The notes: a model not told the origin generated them from the letters alone. Positions 46,002-56,489 are shown, counted from the first letter of the stretch. The stretch is 64,000 nucleotides of DNA from Thermoleophilaceae bacterium (GCA_030447725.1 JAUJOQ010000004.1:227231-291230); one strand, 5' to 3'. Made by a program: numbers and translations.

Positions 46002-48617
46002 ATGACGGCGGCCGAGATTCGCGAGCGGTTTCTCTCCTTCTTCGAGGAGCGCGGGCACCTGCGGGTGCCTTCGGCCTCGCTGGTGCCCGCGAGCTACGAC
46101 CCCACGGTGCTGCTCACGACCGCCGGCATGCAGCCGTTCAAGCCCTACTTCCGCGGCGAGGAGGAGCCGCCGTCACGGCGCCTCACCTCCTGCCAGAAGG
46201 TGTTCCGCTCGACCGACATCGAGAAGGTGGGCACGACGGCGCGCCACCTGACGTTCTTCGAGATGCTCGGCAACTTCTCGGTCGGCGACTACTTCAAGCG
46301 GGGAGCGGCCGAGTACGCCTGGGAGCTGTCAACGCAGTTCTTCGGGTTCGATCCCGAACGGGTCTGGATCACGGTGTTCGGCGGCGACGACGCCCTGGGC
46401 CTCGGATCGGACGAGGAGGCGGTCGCCTGCTGGCGCTCGATCGGCGTTCCCGACGACCGCATCGTCCGGCTCGGCACCGAGGACAACTTCTGGTGGTCGG
46501 GACCCACCGGGCCCTGCGGCCCGTGCTCAGAGCTCTATCTCGACCGGGGCCTCGACTTCGGTGGTGAGGACGACCTCCCTGGCGACGAGACCGAGCGCTT
46601 CCTGGAGTTCTGGAACCTGGTGTTCATGCAGTACGAGGTGCACGCCGACGGCTCGCTGACCGACCTGCCGCAGCTGAACATCGACACGGGGCTCGGCCTC
46701 GACCGCCTCGCGGCGATCCTCCAGGACGTGCCCTCGGTGTTCGAGACCGATCACTTCCAGCCCCTGGTCCGCTTCGGCGAGGAGCGCTCGGGTCACCGCT
46801 CGGGCTCCGACGCGCCCACCACGCGCGCGCTGCGAGTGCTGGCCGACCACGGTCGCGCCGCGACCTTCCTGCTGGCCGACGGCGTGGTGCCCTCCAACGA
46901 GGACCGCGGCTACATCCTGCGGCGCATCCTGCGAAGGGCGATCCAGCAGGGCCGCGTGCTGGGCATCGGCCAGAGCTTTCTCGCCGATCTCTGCGAGGTG
47001 GTGATCGAGACCATGGGCTCGGCCTACCCCGAGCTGCGCGAGGAGCGCGAGACGATAGCCCGCTGGGCCGCCGCCGAGGAGGAGGGCTTCGGCCGCACCC
47101 TCGCCCAGGGCGAGCGCCTGCTGGCCGACCTCGTGGCTCGCGCGCGCGAGGAAGGTGCCTCCGAGGTGAGCGCAGAGGACGCCTTCCGGCTGCACGACAC
47201 CTACGGCTTTCCCTTCGAGATGACCAAGGAGCTGCTCGACGAGGCCGGCCTCGCGGTCGACGAGCAGCGGTTCGCCGCGCTCATGGAAGAGGCGCGCAAG
47301 CTCGCGCGCACCAGCTCCCGCGATACCGGAGCCGACAGCTCCGCCGAGCGTGCGGCCGGCTTCGCCAAGGCGGCGGGGTTTCAGACCCGCTTCGTGGGCT
47401 ACGAGTCGACCGAGGCGGACACGGTGGCGCGGGCCGTGGAGCGCGAGGACGGCAACGTGCTCGTCAAGCTCGAGGACAGCCCCTTCTATCCCGCCGGCGG
47501 CGGTCAGGTGTCCGACGCCGGAACGGTGGAGACCGGCTCGGGACGCGCCAGGGTGGTCGACGTGTTCCGGCTGGGCTCCGATCAGGCGCTGGCGCTCGAG
47601 CCCGTGGAGGGCGAGATCGCCGCGGGCGAGCCGGTGCACGCGACGGTGGACCGCGATACCCGCCTGGCCACGATGCGCAACCACACGGCCACCCACCTGC
47701 TGCACGCCGCCCTGCGCGAGCGCCTGGGCGCGCACGTGCGCCAGGCCGGCTCCTACGTGGGACCGGACAAGCTGCGCTTCGACTTCGCCCACGGCGAGCG
47801 CCTCTCCGAGGCCGAGCTGCGCGATGTCGAGGCGCGCGTGAACGGCTGGGTGGCGGCCAACCGGCCCGTACGCGCCATCGAGATGGGGCTGGACGAGGCG
47901 CGCAACCTTGGCGCGATGGCCCTGTTCGGGGAGAAGTACGGCGACTGGGTGCGGATGGTCGAGGTGGACGAGGTGTCGCGGGAGCTGTGCGGCGGCACGC
48001 ATGTGGCCACCACCGCAGAGATAGGGCTCTTCCACGTGACCGCCGAGACCTCGAGTGCCTCCAACGTCCGGCGCATCGAGGCCGTGACGGGCGCCGTGGC
48101 CGCCGAGCTGTTCGAGGAGCGCACGGCTCGGCTGCGCGAGCTGTCGGGCCTGCTCAAGGCGCCCGAGGGAGAGCTGGTCCGGGCGGTCGAGAAGCTGACC
48201 GCCCGCGCGCGTGAGGCCGGTAGGCGCGCTGGAGTGGCAGACGACGCCGCCACCGCAGAACGCCTGGTGGCGGCCGCTGAGGATGTGGCCGGCGTCGCGG
48301 TGGTCGTGGAACGCAGCGAGGCCGCGGACACCAAGGCCCTGCTGGCGCTGGCCGACCGGGTTCGGCAGCGCCTGGGAGACGCCGTCGTGGTGCTGGGCGC
48401 CGCGAGCGACGGGCGCGCGCAGCTCGTGGCGAACGTGGCTCCCGCGGTGGTGGCGCGCGGCGTGAAGGCCGGGGAGGTGGTGCGCGCGGCGGCAGAGGTC
48501 GTGGGAGGCGGCGGCGGGGGCCGCGACACGATGGCGCAGGCCGGCGGACGCGACCCCGCGAAGCTCGACGAGGCGCTCGGGACGGCGCGCGCGACGATCG
48601 GGCGGTCGCTTTCCTAG
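46002..48617 (+). CDS. alaS: alanyl-tRNA synthetase
   Basis: EIRERFLSFFEERGHLRVPSASLVP; TTAGMQPFKPYF; NHTATHLLHAALRERLG; ELCGGTHVATTAEIG. Confidence 0.96.
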   Translation: MTAAEIRERFLSFFEERGHLRVPSASLVPASYDPTVLLTTAGMQPFKPYFRGEEEPPSRRLTSCQKVFRSTDIEKVGTTARHLTFFEMLGNFSVGDYFKRGAAEYAWELSTQFFGFDPERVWITVFGGDDALGLGSDEEAVACWRSIGVPDDRIVRLGTEDNFWWSGPTGPCGPCSELYLDRGLDFGGEDDLPGDETERFLEFWNLVFMQYEVHADGSLTDLPQLNIDTGLGLDRLAAILQDVPSVFETDHFQPLVRFGEERSGHRSGSDAPTTRALRVLADHGRAATFLLADGVVPSNEDRGYILRRILRRAIQQGRVLGIGQSFLADLCEVVIETMGSAYPELREERETIARWAAAEEEGFGRTLAQGERLLADLVARAREEGASEVSAEDAFRLHDTYGFPFEMTKELLDEAGLAVDEQRFAALMEEARKLARTSSRDTGADSSAERAAGFAKAAGFQTRFVGYESTEADTVARAVEREDGNVLVKLEDSPFYPAGGGQVSDAGTVETGSGRARVVDVFRLGSDQALALEPVEGEIAAGEPVHATVDRDTRLATMRNHTATHLLHAALRERLGAHVRQAGSYVGPDKLRFDFAHGERLSEAELRDVEARVNGWVAANRPVRAIEMGLDEARNLGAMALFGEKYGDWVRMVEVDEVSRELCGGTHVATTAEIGLFHVTAETSSASNVRRIEAVTGAVAAELFEERTARLRELSGLLKAPEGELVRAVEKLTARAREAGRRAGVADDAATAERLVAAAEDVAGVAVVVERSEAADTKALLALADRVRQRLGDAVVVLGAASDGRAQLVANVAPAVVARGVKAGEVVRAAAEVVGGGGGGRDTMAQAGGRDPAKLDEALGTARATIGRSLS

Positions 48618-48618
48618 T

Positions 48619-49029
48619 ATGCGCGTGCTGGCGCTGGACCACGGGGAATCCCGCTGCGGCTGCGCGGTGTCCGACCCTTCGGGGACCCTGGCTTCGCCCC
48701 TTGCCGCGATCGAGCGGCCCGAGACCCGCAAGGGTCTCGCCCGGGTGACCGAGCTCGCCGCCGGGCTGGAGGCGGAGCTGATCGTGGTAGGGCTGCCGGT
48801 CACTCTCGGCGGCGAAGAGGGGATGCAGGCCGAGGCGGCCCGTGAGTTTGCTCGCCGTCTGGAGGAGAGGGTCGGGGTACCGGTGGAGCTCTACGACGAG
48901 CGGTTGACCACCCGGATGGCCGAGGCCACCGGAGGGAGCGCCGACGCCGACTCCCGCGCGGCCGCTCACCTGCTGGAGAGCTACCTGACCGCTCGTGCAG
49001 GCCGGTCGTCGGCACCGGAGATGTCGTGA
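48619..49029 (+). CDS. ruvX: Holliday junction resolvase-like protein (YqgF/RuvX)
   Basis: RVLALDHGESRCGCAVSD; ELIVVGLPVTLGGEEGMQAEAAREFARRL; VELYDERLTTRMAE; 3' of alaS. Confidence 0.9.
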   Translation: MRVLALDHGESRCGCAVSDPSGTLASPLAAIERPETRKGLARVTELAAGLEAELIVVGLPVTLGGEEGMQAEAAREFARRLEERVGVPVELYDERLTTRMAEATGGSADADSRAAAHLLESYLTARAGRSSAPEMS

Positions 49030-50630
49030 GTCCTGAGCGCAGCCACGAGGAGCGTGAGCGCGCGCGGCTCGCGCGGGAAGCCAAGCGTGCGGCGCGCGAA
49101 GGGCGGCCTCCCCCGCAGGCGCTGCCCCCCATCGAGGTACCCCCGCCGCCGGCGGGCGCCGGCACACCGCAACCGCCCCCCGAGGTGGTCGCGCCGCCAC
49201 AGGACACGCCCGCTCCTCGGCGACCCGATCCGCCGCCGCCGTTCGAGCCGTTGCCGCCGGCTGAGGCGGAGCCGGTCGCGCCGGCTGAGGCGGAGCCGGT
49301 TGAGCCGGTCGCGCCGGTGGACCCCGAGCCGGTCGCGCCGACTGAGCCCGAGCCGGTCGCGCCGACTGAGCCCGAGCCGGTCGCGGCGGCCGAGCCCGAC
49401 CCCGCGGCGGAAGTCGAGGGCGCGGCGGCGCCGCCGGTGCACCCCACACGGCCCGTGCGCAAGCTGCCGAGCGCTCGGCGGGCACCGGCGCCGCCGCCCC
49501 AGCCCCCCGACCGCGGCGCGGCTCGCCGGGCCAGGGCACAGAGCATCCTCGAACGCAGACGCGCACGGGGCGCAGGCCCCAGTCATGATCGCTTCCCCCG
49601 GCGCAGGCTCATCCCGCTGGCGGTAGCCGGCGTGCTGGCCCTGACGGTGGCCTGGTTTCTGTTCTCGCTCTACCAGCCGTTCAAGGGAGAGGGTGAGGGC
49701 ACCGTGGCCGTCACGATCCCCTCGGGCTCCGGAGTGGGGGCGATCGCGGACCTGCTGGCTGAGCGGGGCGTGGTCTCGAGCTCGTTCTTCTTCCGAGCGC
49801 GGGCCACGCTCTCCGGGCGCTCGGGGGACTTCAAGGCCGGACGGTTCTCGCTGCGCGAAGACATGAGCTACGCCACCGCAATGGACGCGCTGGCTCAGTC
49901 GCCCGCGGAGCAGACCGTGAGCATCACCGTGCCCGAGGGCCGGGCGCGGCGTGAGGTCAAGGCCCTGATAGGAGATGACCTCGAGGGCGACTACCTGGCG
50001 CTCACGAAGCGTTCCCCGCTGCTCGACCCGGCGAACTACGGGACCAGAGGCGCGAGCAATCTGGAGGGCTTTCTGTTTCCCGCGACCTATGAGCTCAAGC
50101 GCGGTCAGGGCAGCCGGGAGCTGGTCTCACAGCAGTTGCGGGCCTTCAAGCGCGAGTTCGCCAAGGTGGACATGAGCTTTGCCAAGCGCAAGAACCTCAC
50201 GCGCTACGACGTGCTGGTGATCGCGTCGATGGTAGAGCGCGAGGCCCAGGTGGCCGAGGAACGGCCCATGATCGCCTCGGTGATCTACAACCGCCTCAGC
50301 GAGGGCATCCCGCTGGGGATAGACGCAACCATCCGGTTCGCCACCAACAATTGGACTCGTCCACTCACCGAGTCGGAGTTGGCGGTCGACTCGCCCTACA
50401 ACACACGTGAGCGACAGGGCCTGCCGCCGGGGCCGATCGGCAGTCCCGGGCTCTCGTCGCTCCGGGCCGCGGCCAGGCCGGCGAAGACCGGCTTCCTCTT
50501 CTATGTGGTCAAGCCCAACGCGTGCGGCGAGCACGCGTTCTCAGAGACCGACGCCGAGTTCCAGGCCGACGTGGACCGCTACAACCAAGAACGCGAAGCG
50601 CGCGGCGGCAAGTCCCCGACGGACTGCTGA
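49026..50630 (+). CDS. mltG: endolytic murein transglycosylase MltG with Pro/Glu-rich cytoplasmic N-terminus
   Basis: VTIPSGSGVGAIADLLAERGVVSSSFFFR; NLEGFLFPATYELKRGQ; IASMVEREAQVAEERPMIASVIYNRLSEGIPLGIDATI. Confidence 0.92.
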   Translation: MSPERSHEERERARLAREAKRAAREGRPPPQALPPIEVPPPPAGAGTPQPPPEVVAPPQDTPAPRRPDPPPPFEPLPPAEAEPVAPAEAEPVEPVAPVDPEPVAPTEPEPVAPTEPEPVAAAEPDPAAEVEGAAAPPVHPTRPVRKLPSARRAPAPPPQPPDRGAARRARAQSILERRRARGAGPSHDRFPRRRLIPLAVAGVLALTVAWFLFSLYQPFKGEGEGTVAVTIPSGSGVGAIADLLAERGVVSSSFFFRARATLSGRSGDFKAGRFSLREDMSYATAMDALAQSPAEQTVSITVPEGRARREVKALIGDDLEGDYLALTKRSPLLDPANYGTRGASNLEGFLFPATYELKRGQGSRELVSQQLRAFKREFAKVDMSFAKRKNLTRYDVLVIASMVEREAQVAEERPMIASVIYNRLSEGIPLGIDATIRFATNNWTRPLTESELAVDSPYNTRERQGLPPGPIGSPGLSSLRAAARPAKTGFLFYVVKPNACGEHAFSETDAEFQADVDRYNQEREARGGKSPTDC

Positions 50631-51457
50631 TGCCGCGTACGCTGCTCGGGGTCGCCGGCTTCCCGGTGGCCCACAGTCGCTCGCCGGCCATGCACAACGC
50701 GGCTCTGGCCGAGCTGGGACTGGACTGGCTATACGTTCCGGTGCCCGTGCCCGCGGAGCGGTTCGAAGAAGCGGTGCGGGCGCTGCCCGGCTCGGGCTTC
50801 AAGGGGCTGAACGTGACCGTGCCGCACAAGGGCGCCGCCCACAGGCTCGCTGACCGGCACAGCCGAGCCGCCCAGGCGATCGGCGCCGCCAACACGCTCA
50901 CCTTCGGTCCAAACGGGGAGGTCGAGGCCGAGAACACCGACGCCGGCGGGCTACTCGACGCCGTTGGCCAGCCGGTGGCCGGCCTGCGGGCGCTCGTGTT
51001 GGGGGCCGGCGGGTCGGCTCGGGCCGCGGTGTGGGCTCTGATCGACGCGGGTGCGGCCGAGGTGTCGGTCTGGAACCGCACCCCCGAGCGAGCGGCACAG
51101 CTCGCCTCCGACCTTGGCGCCCTGCACGCCGGCCGACCCGGGCAGGCGGACGTGCTCGTGAACTGCACAACCGTCGGGCTCGATGGCTCGGTGGACGCCG
51201 CCGAAGCCCAGGCTGCGCTGGGCCTCGACCGGATCGACCCTCCGGACACCGTGGTCGATCTCGTGTACGGGCATCGCGCGACGCCGGTCGTGGCATGGGG
51301 CCGGTCCCACGGCTCGCGGGTGGTGGAGGGACTGGAGGTGCTCGTGCGCCAAGGGGCCCGCAGCCTCGAGCTGTGGACCCATCTCGACGCGCCAATCGAG
51401 ACGATGAGATCCGCTGCCACGGGCTCTCGGGGCGAAGGAGGGGGCGTGGGGCCCTAA
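50630..51457 (+). CDS. aroE: shikimate dehydrogenase
   Basis: GVAGFPVAHSRSPAMHNAALAELGL; GLNVTVPHKGAA; AANTLTF; ENTDAGGLLDAV; VLGAGGSARAAVWAL. Confidence 0.94.
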   Translation: MPRTLLGVAGFPVAHSRSPAMHNAALAELGLDWLYVPVPVPAERFEEAVRALPGSGFKGLNVTVPHKGAAHRLADRHSRAAQAIGAANTLTFGPNGEVEAENTDAGGLLDAVGQPVAGLRALVLGAGGSARAAVWALIDAGAAEVSVWNRTPERAAQLASDLGALHAGRPGQADVLVNCTTVGLDGSVDAAEAQAALGLDRIDPPDTVVDLVYGHRATPVVAWGRSHGSRVVEGLEVLVRQGARSLELWTHLDAPIETMRSAATGSRGEGGGVGP

Positions 51458-51489
51458 ACATTCGTCCAGTCCGGGTCGATACGGCGCGT

Positions 51490-52071
51490 ATGGCACTTTC
51501 CCGCCCCCTGCTGCTGGTGCTCCTCGGCCTGATGCTGGCCACCGCGACGCTGTTTGCCGCCCGTGGCGCCAACCAGAGCGCAGCCGATACCGCCTCGAGC
51601 CCCGTGGTGCCCACACCGGTGTCTCCGGAACCCGCCGAGAAGGCGGCCGATCACAACGCAAAGCCTGGGGCCGATCACGACCCGAAGCCCGCTCGGAAGC
51701 GTGAAGCGCCCGGCGCCGGCCGCGAGGAGTCCGCCCGCCCGGCAACCGCCGCAGCGGCACTGCCCGCGGGTGTCCCCGCTCGGGTGGGGCGCGCCCTGCG
51801 CGACCGCAAGGTCGTGGTCCTGTTCTTCGGACAGGGCGGCGCCGACGACCGGGCAACCGCCCGGGCCGTGGCGTCCCTGCGTGGGTTGAAGCGCATCGCG
51901 ATCTTCAGGGACGGCATCCAGAACCTGGTCAAGTACCGTGGAATCGTCAGCGGTCTCGGCGTGGCCCAGGCCCCTGCCGTCGTGATCGTTTCCACGAGGC
52001 GCCGCGCGCGGCTGATAGAGGGGTTCGTCGACTCGGGCACCCTCAGCCAGCACGTAGTGGACGCCCGATGA
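51490..52071 (+). CDS. membrane-anchored, possibly thioredoxin-like protein
   Basis: N-terminal TM LLLVLLGLMLATATLFAARG; C-terminal VVVLFFGQGGADDRATARAVASL...VAQAPAVVIVSTRRRARLIEGFVD; overlaps pilB start. Confidence 0.55.
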   Translation: MALSRPLLLVLLGLMLATATLFAARGANQSAADTASSPVVPTPVSPEPAEKAADHNAKPGADHDPKPARKREAPGAGREESARPATAAAALPAGVPARVGRALRDRKVVVLFFGQGGADDRATARAVASLRGLKRIAIFRDGIQNLVKYRGIVSGLGVAQAPAVVIVSTRRRARLIEGFVDSGTLSQHVVDAR

Positions 52072-53810
52072 GTGAGCCCGCCCCGGCCGCCACAGCTTCC
52101 GCGCCGCAAGGCACCGGCAACGGCCTTACTCCTCCCAGGCGGCGAAGCGGTCCATCGCGGGTCATCGGCGATGTGATCGTCGACCTCGGTTATGTGGATC
52201 GCGAGCGCGCCGACGCCGCAGTGGAGGAGTCACGCCGGCTTGGCAAGCGCGTGGGGCAGGTGTTGGTCGAAGCCGGCGCGCTCAGCCCCGAGCAGCTTGC
52301 GCACGCGCTGGCCGAGCAATTCGGGCTCGACTACGTCGACCTGAACGTCTATCAGACCGACGTGTCGGCGATGAACCTGGTCTCCCACAAGGCGGCCCGG
52401 AGGTTCGAGGCAGCGCCACTCGGCTTCGACGAATCCGGCGCGCTGGTGGTCGCGATGGCCGACCCGTCCAACATCCTGGCGCTCGACGACCTCAAGCTGA
52501 TGACCGGGCACGAGATCCGCCCTGCAGTCGCGTCCGCCGAAGACGTGGCGAACCTGATCAGCCGCATGACCCGCCTGGAGGACGCGGTCGCGGAGGCGAT
52601 CGGGGACGAAGAGGAAGAGGACGGCCTCGCGCCGGTCACCGACATCCGCGAGACGTCCGCCGACGCGCCGATCATCAAGCTGGTCAACTCGATCATCGCG
52701 CAGGCCGTGGAGCAGGGCGCCTCCGACGTTCACCTCGAGCCCGACGGCCGCGACATGCGCGTCCGCTTCCGTGTCGACGGCGTGCTCGCGGAGACGACCA
52801 CGATCCCGCGCCGGATGGTGGCGGGCGTGGTCTCGCGCATCAAGATAATGGGCGAGCTCGACATCTCCGAGAAGCGCCTGCCCCAGGACGGCCGGGTGGG
52901 GCTCAAGGTGGAGGGGCACGGTGTGGACGTGCGCATAGTGACGATGCCCTCCGTGCTCGGCGAGGGCGTGGTCATGCGCCTGCTCGACAAGGGCAAGGCC
53001 CTGGTCGACCTCGACGCGCTGGGGATGTCCGCCCACGCCCGCGACCGCTTCGAGACAGGCTTTCGCAAGGCGCACGGCGCAGTGCTCGTGACGGGCCCGA
53101 CCGGCTCGGGGAAGAGCACGACCCTCTACAGCGCGCTCAACATGATCAACTCGATCGACAAGAACATCATCACGATCGAGGATCCGGTCGAGTACCAGCT
53201 CCCGGGCGTCAACCAGCTGCAGGTGAACCTGAAGTCCGGCCTGAGCTTCGCGCGCGGCCTGCGCTCGATGCTGCGCGCCGACCCCGACGTGATCATGGTC
53301 GGCGAGATCCGCGACGCGGACACGGCCCGGATCGCCGTGGAGTCCGCCCTCACCGGCCACCTCGTGCTGTCCACGCTGCACACCAACGACGCTCCGTCGG
53401 CCGTCACGCGCCTCACCGAGATGGGCATTGAGCCCTTCCTCACCGCGTCGGCCCTCGACTGCGTGGTGGCCCAGCGCCTGGCGCGCCTCCTGTGTCCCCA
53501 CTGCAAGCGCCCGAACACCTACAGCGCGGCCGCGCTGGCGGCCGCCGGCCTACCCGCCAGCCACGAGGTCGTGGCCTACGAGCCGGTGGGCTGCAGCCGC
53601 TGCAAGGGCACCGGCTACAAGGGCCGCCTAGGTCTGTACGAGGTGATGCCGATCACCGACGAGATCCGCAGCATGGCCATCGAGCGCACCTCTTCGGAGG
53701 AGATCGGGCGCGTTGCCGTCGAGCAGGGCATGACCGTCCTTCGCGAGGACGGCTTCGAGCGGGTCAAGCAGGGCGTCACGTCCATAGCCGAAGTCGCGCG
53801 TGTCACGTAA
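52068..53810 (+). CDS. pilB: type IV pilus assembly ATPase PilB/GspE
   Basis: GspE N-terminal domain; GASDVHLEPDGRDMRVRFRVDGVL; TGPTGSGKSTTLYSALN; RADPDVIMVGEIRDADTARIAVESALTGHLVLSTLHTNDAPSAVTRL; CPHCKRP...CSRCKGTGYKGR. Confidence 0.95.
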   Translation: MSEPAPAATASAPQGTGNGLTPPRRRSGPSRVIGDVIVDLGYVDRERADAAVEESRRLGKRVGQVLVEAGALSPEQLAHALAEQFGLDYVDLNVYQTDVSAMNLVSHKAARRFEAAPLGFDESGALVVAMADPSNILALDDLKLMTGHEIRPAVASAEDVANLISRMTRLEDAVAEAIGDEEEEDGLAPVTDIRETSADAPIIKLVNSIIAQAVEQGASDVHLEPDGRDMRVRFRVDGVLAETTTIPRRMVAGVVSRIKIMGELDISEKRLPQDGRVGLKVEGHGVDVRIVTMPSVLGEGVVMRLLDKGKALVDLDALGMSAHARDRFETGFRKAHGAVLVTGPTGSGKSTTLYSALNMINSIDKNIITIEDPVEYQLPGVNQLQVNLKSGLSFARGLRSMLRADPDVIMVGEIRDADTARIAVESALTGHLVLSTLHTNDAPSAVTRLTEMGIEPFLTASALDCVVAQRLARLLCPHCKRPNTYSAAALAAAGLPASHEVVAYEPVGCSRCKGTGYKGRLGLYEVMPITDEIRSMAIERTSSEEIGRVAVEQGMTVLREDGFERVKQGVTSIAEVARVT

Positions 53811-53837
53811 CCGCGCGCGCTGCCGATAGGAGAACTC

Positions 53838-54911
53838 ATGGAACTTGACTTCGCAGATGTGCTGATCGAGGTGATGGAGAGGGGGGCCTCGGACCTCCAC
53901 CTGACCGCCGGGTCGCCGCCGATGGTGCGCAAGCGCGGCGTGTTGGGCCCGCTCGACTACCCAACCCTCACGCCCCAGGCGGTCCGCGAGATCGTCTACT
54001 CGATCCTCACCAACGACCAGCGCCAGAAGCTGGAGACCGACTGGCAGATCGATCTGGCCTACTCGATCCCCGGCCGCGCGCGCTTTCGCGTGAACGCCTT
54101 CTTCCAGCGCGCGGCCCTCGGCGCGGCCTTCCGCCTGATCCCCCAGGAGATCCCCGTGCTCGCCGACCTCGGCATGCCGCCCGTGCTGCGCGACTTCGTC
54201 GAGAAGCCACGCGGGTTCGTGCTGGTCACGGGACCCACCGGCTCGGGCAAATCCACGACCCTGGCGGCGATGATCGACCTGATCAACGAGACGCGCGAAG
54301 AGCACATCCTGACGATCGAGGACCCGATCGAGTTCCTCCACAGACACAAGAAGTGCATCGTCAACCAGCGGGAGGTCGGCGCCGACGCCAAGACTTTCGC
54401 AGCGGGCCTGAAGGGTGCGCTGCGCCAGGATCCCGATGTGATCCTCGTGGGCGAGATGCGCGACCTCGACACGATCTCCACGGCCCTCACGGCCGCGGAG
54501 ACCGGCCACCTGGTCTTTGCCACGCTTCACACCCAGGATGCGGCCCAGACGGTCGACCGCATCGTCGACGTCTTCCCACCCTCACAGCAGCAACAGGTAC
54601 GGGTGCAGCTGTCGGTGGCCCTCCAGGGCATCGTGACCCAGCAGCTCCTGCCGACCGCCGACGGCGATGGCCGCACCGTGGCCGCCGAAATCCTGGTACC
54701 GACCCCCGCCGTGCGCAACCTGATACGCGAAGGCAAGACGCACCAGATCTACTCCACGCTGCAGACGGGCGGCAGCCACGGGATGCAGACGATGGACGCA
54801 TCGCTGGCCGACCTAGTGCGCCGGAACCTGATCACCCGTGACCTGGCCGAAGCCCGCTCATCGGCCCCCGACGAGCTGCGGCGCCTGATGGGCACCGTGC
54901 GGGTCGCCTAG
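53838..54911 (+). CDS. pilT: type IV pilus retraction ATPase PilT
   Basis: GASDLHLTAGSPPMVRKRG; TGPTGSGKSTTLAAMIDLINE; EDPIEFLHRHKKCIVNQREVG; GHLVFATLHTQDAAQTVDRIVDVFPPSQQQQVRVQLS. Confidence 0.96.
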   Translation: MELDFADVLIEVMERGASDLHLTAGSPPMVRKRGVLGPLDYPTLTPQAVREIVYSILTNDQRQKLETDWQIDLAYSIPGRARFRVNAFFQRAALGAAFRLIPQEIPVLADLGMPPVLRDFVEKPRGFVLVTGPTGSGKSTTLAAMIDLINETREEHILTIEDPIEFLHRHKKCIVNQREVGADAKTFAAGLKGALRQDPDVILVGEMRDLDTISTALTAAETGHLVFATLHTQDAAQTVDRIVDVFPPSQQQQVRVQLSVALQGIVTQQLLPTADGDGRTVAAEILVPTPAVRNLIREGKTHQIYSTLQTGGSHGMQTMDASLADLVRRNLITRDLAEARSSAPDELRRLMGTVRVA

Positions 54912-54913
54912 CC

Positions 54914-56128
54914 GTGGCCACGTTCGCGTTCAAGGCACTGGATCTGGCGGGCACCCCGACACGCGGGGAAGTCGACGCCGAGACCAAGCAGTCCGTGGCC
55001 TCCCAGCTGCGTGCCAGGGGCCTGATCGTCACCGACATCGAGGAGCAGAAGTCCGCCGACGCCGGCGATCTGCTGGCGAACTTCAAGAAGGTCAAGGCGC
55101 CCGAGCTGACGATCGCGACCCGCCAGCTGGCGACGATGATCTCGTCGGGCATGTCGCTCCTGCGCACGCTGTACGTGCTCGAGGAGCAGACCGACAACGA
55201 CAAGCTCAAGGAGGCCTTCGTCGCCGTCCGCCGGGACGTGGAGGCCGGCCTCGCCTTCTCGGATGCCCTCCGGCGCCACCCGAAGATCTTCAACGACCTC
55301 TACGTGGCGATGGTTGCCGCGGGCGAGACCGGCGGCATCCTCGAATCCACTCTGATCCGAGTGGCCGACCAGCTCGAGAAGGACGACTCGCTGCGGCGCC
55401 AGATCAAGGCCGCGATGATCTATCCGGCCATGATCGGCGGCTTCGCGCTGCTGGTGCTGGTGGCTCTCATCACGTTCCTGGTGCCCGTCTTCGAGCAGGT
55501 GTTCAAGGACTTCGGCGGCGAGCTGCCGCTGATCACCAAGTTCACCGTCGGGCTCTCGCACCTGATGATCGACCGCTGGTATCTGCTGATCGGAACCGTC
55601 GCCCTGCTCGTGTTCGCCTTCCGGCGCTGGAAGAGCAGCGACAAAGGCCAGATCCAGTGGGACCGGCTCAAGCTCAAGTTCCCGATGCAGATCGGAGACA
55701 TCGTGCAGAAGGTCGCCCTCGCCCGGTTCTCACGGACGTTCTCCAGCCTCGTGGCCGCCGGCGTGCCGATGCTGGAGGCGATCGACATCACCGGGCGCAC
55801 GTCGGGCAACAAGGTGATCGAGATGGCCATGGACGACGTGGGAGAGTCGGTCAAGAACGGCGGCACCCTTGTCGCCCCCATGATCAAGGTTCCCGAGGCC
55901 TTTCCGGTGCTCGTGACCCAGATGATCGGAGTGGGGGAGGAGACCGGCGCGATCGACACCATGCTCAGCAAGATCGCGGACTTCTACGAGGACCAGGTTG
56001 CTGCCGCCGTGAAGGCGCTCACCTCGATCCTCGAGCCGTTGATGATCATCATCGTGGGCGGCATCGTCGGCTTCATCGTGATCGCGATGTACCTGCCGAT
56101 GTTCAAGGTCTACGACCAGATCAAGTAG
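54914..56128 (+). CDS. pilC: type IV pilus inner membrane platform protein PilC
   Basis: FAFKALDLAGTPTRGEVDAETKQSVASQLRARGLIV; ATRQLATMISSGMSLLRTL; MIGVGEETGAIDTMLSKIADFYEDQV. Confidence 0.95.
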   Translation: MATFAFKALDLAGTPTRGEVDAETKQSVASQLRARGLIVTDIEEQKSADAGDLLANFKKVKAPELTIATRQLATMISSGMSLLRTLYVLEEQTDNDKLKEAFVAVRRDVEAGLAFSDALRRHPKIFNDLYVAMVAAGETGGILESTLIRVADQLEKDDSLRRQIKAAMIYPAMIGGFALLVLVALITFLVPVFEQVFKDFGGELPLITKFTVGLSHLMIDRWYLLIGTVALLVFAFRRWKSSDKGQIQWDRLKLKFPMQIGDIVQKVALARFSRTFSSLVAAGVPMLEAIDITGRTSGNKVIEMAMDDVGESVKNGGTLVAPMIKVPEAFPVLVTQMIGVGEETGAIDTMLSKIADFYEDQVAAAVKALTSILEPLMIIIVGGIVGFIVIAMYLPMFKVYDQIK

Positions 56129-56168
56129 CGCCTCCGCGGCCAAAACCATTTATGGTCTAGTTCTGGGC

Positions 56169-56489
56169 ATGACCTCGGCCGAACTGGTACGCAAGGCCCG
56201 CACGCGTCATGGGCTGAACCAGGCAAGCTTGGCGCGGCGCTGTCGAACGAGCCAGACCCACATCAGCCGCATCGAGCGGGGCGAGGTGTCACCCAGCGTC
56301 GAGACTCTCCAGCGAATCCTGCGGACCTTGGGCGAGAGGCTGGAGCTGGGCGCCGTTCCGGCGCCGCGGGGCAACGAATCGGACGCCGAGGTCCGCGCGG
56401 ACATGGAGCTCTCGCCCGCCGAGCACCTGCTCCAAGCGGCCGAGCTGTCCTTTGCGCTGACGACGATCGCCGGGAGTCCGCAGCGATGA
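56169..56489 (+). CDS. XRE-family HTH protein
   Basis: LVRKARTRHGLNQASLARRCRTSQTHISRIERGEVSPSVETLQRILRTLGERLEL. Confidence 0.88.
   Translation: MTSAELVRKARTRHGLNQASLARRCRTSQTHISRIERGEVSPSVETLQRILRTLGERLELGAVPAPRGNESDAEVRADMELSPAEHLLQAAELSFALTTIAGSPQR

Noticed and set aside
46527-48803. 758-aa antisense ORF opposite alaS
   Set aside because: Same artefact; the plus strand is an unambiguous alanyl-tRNA synthetase.
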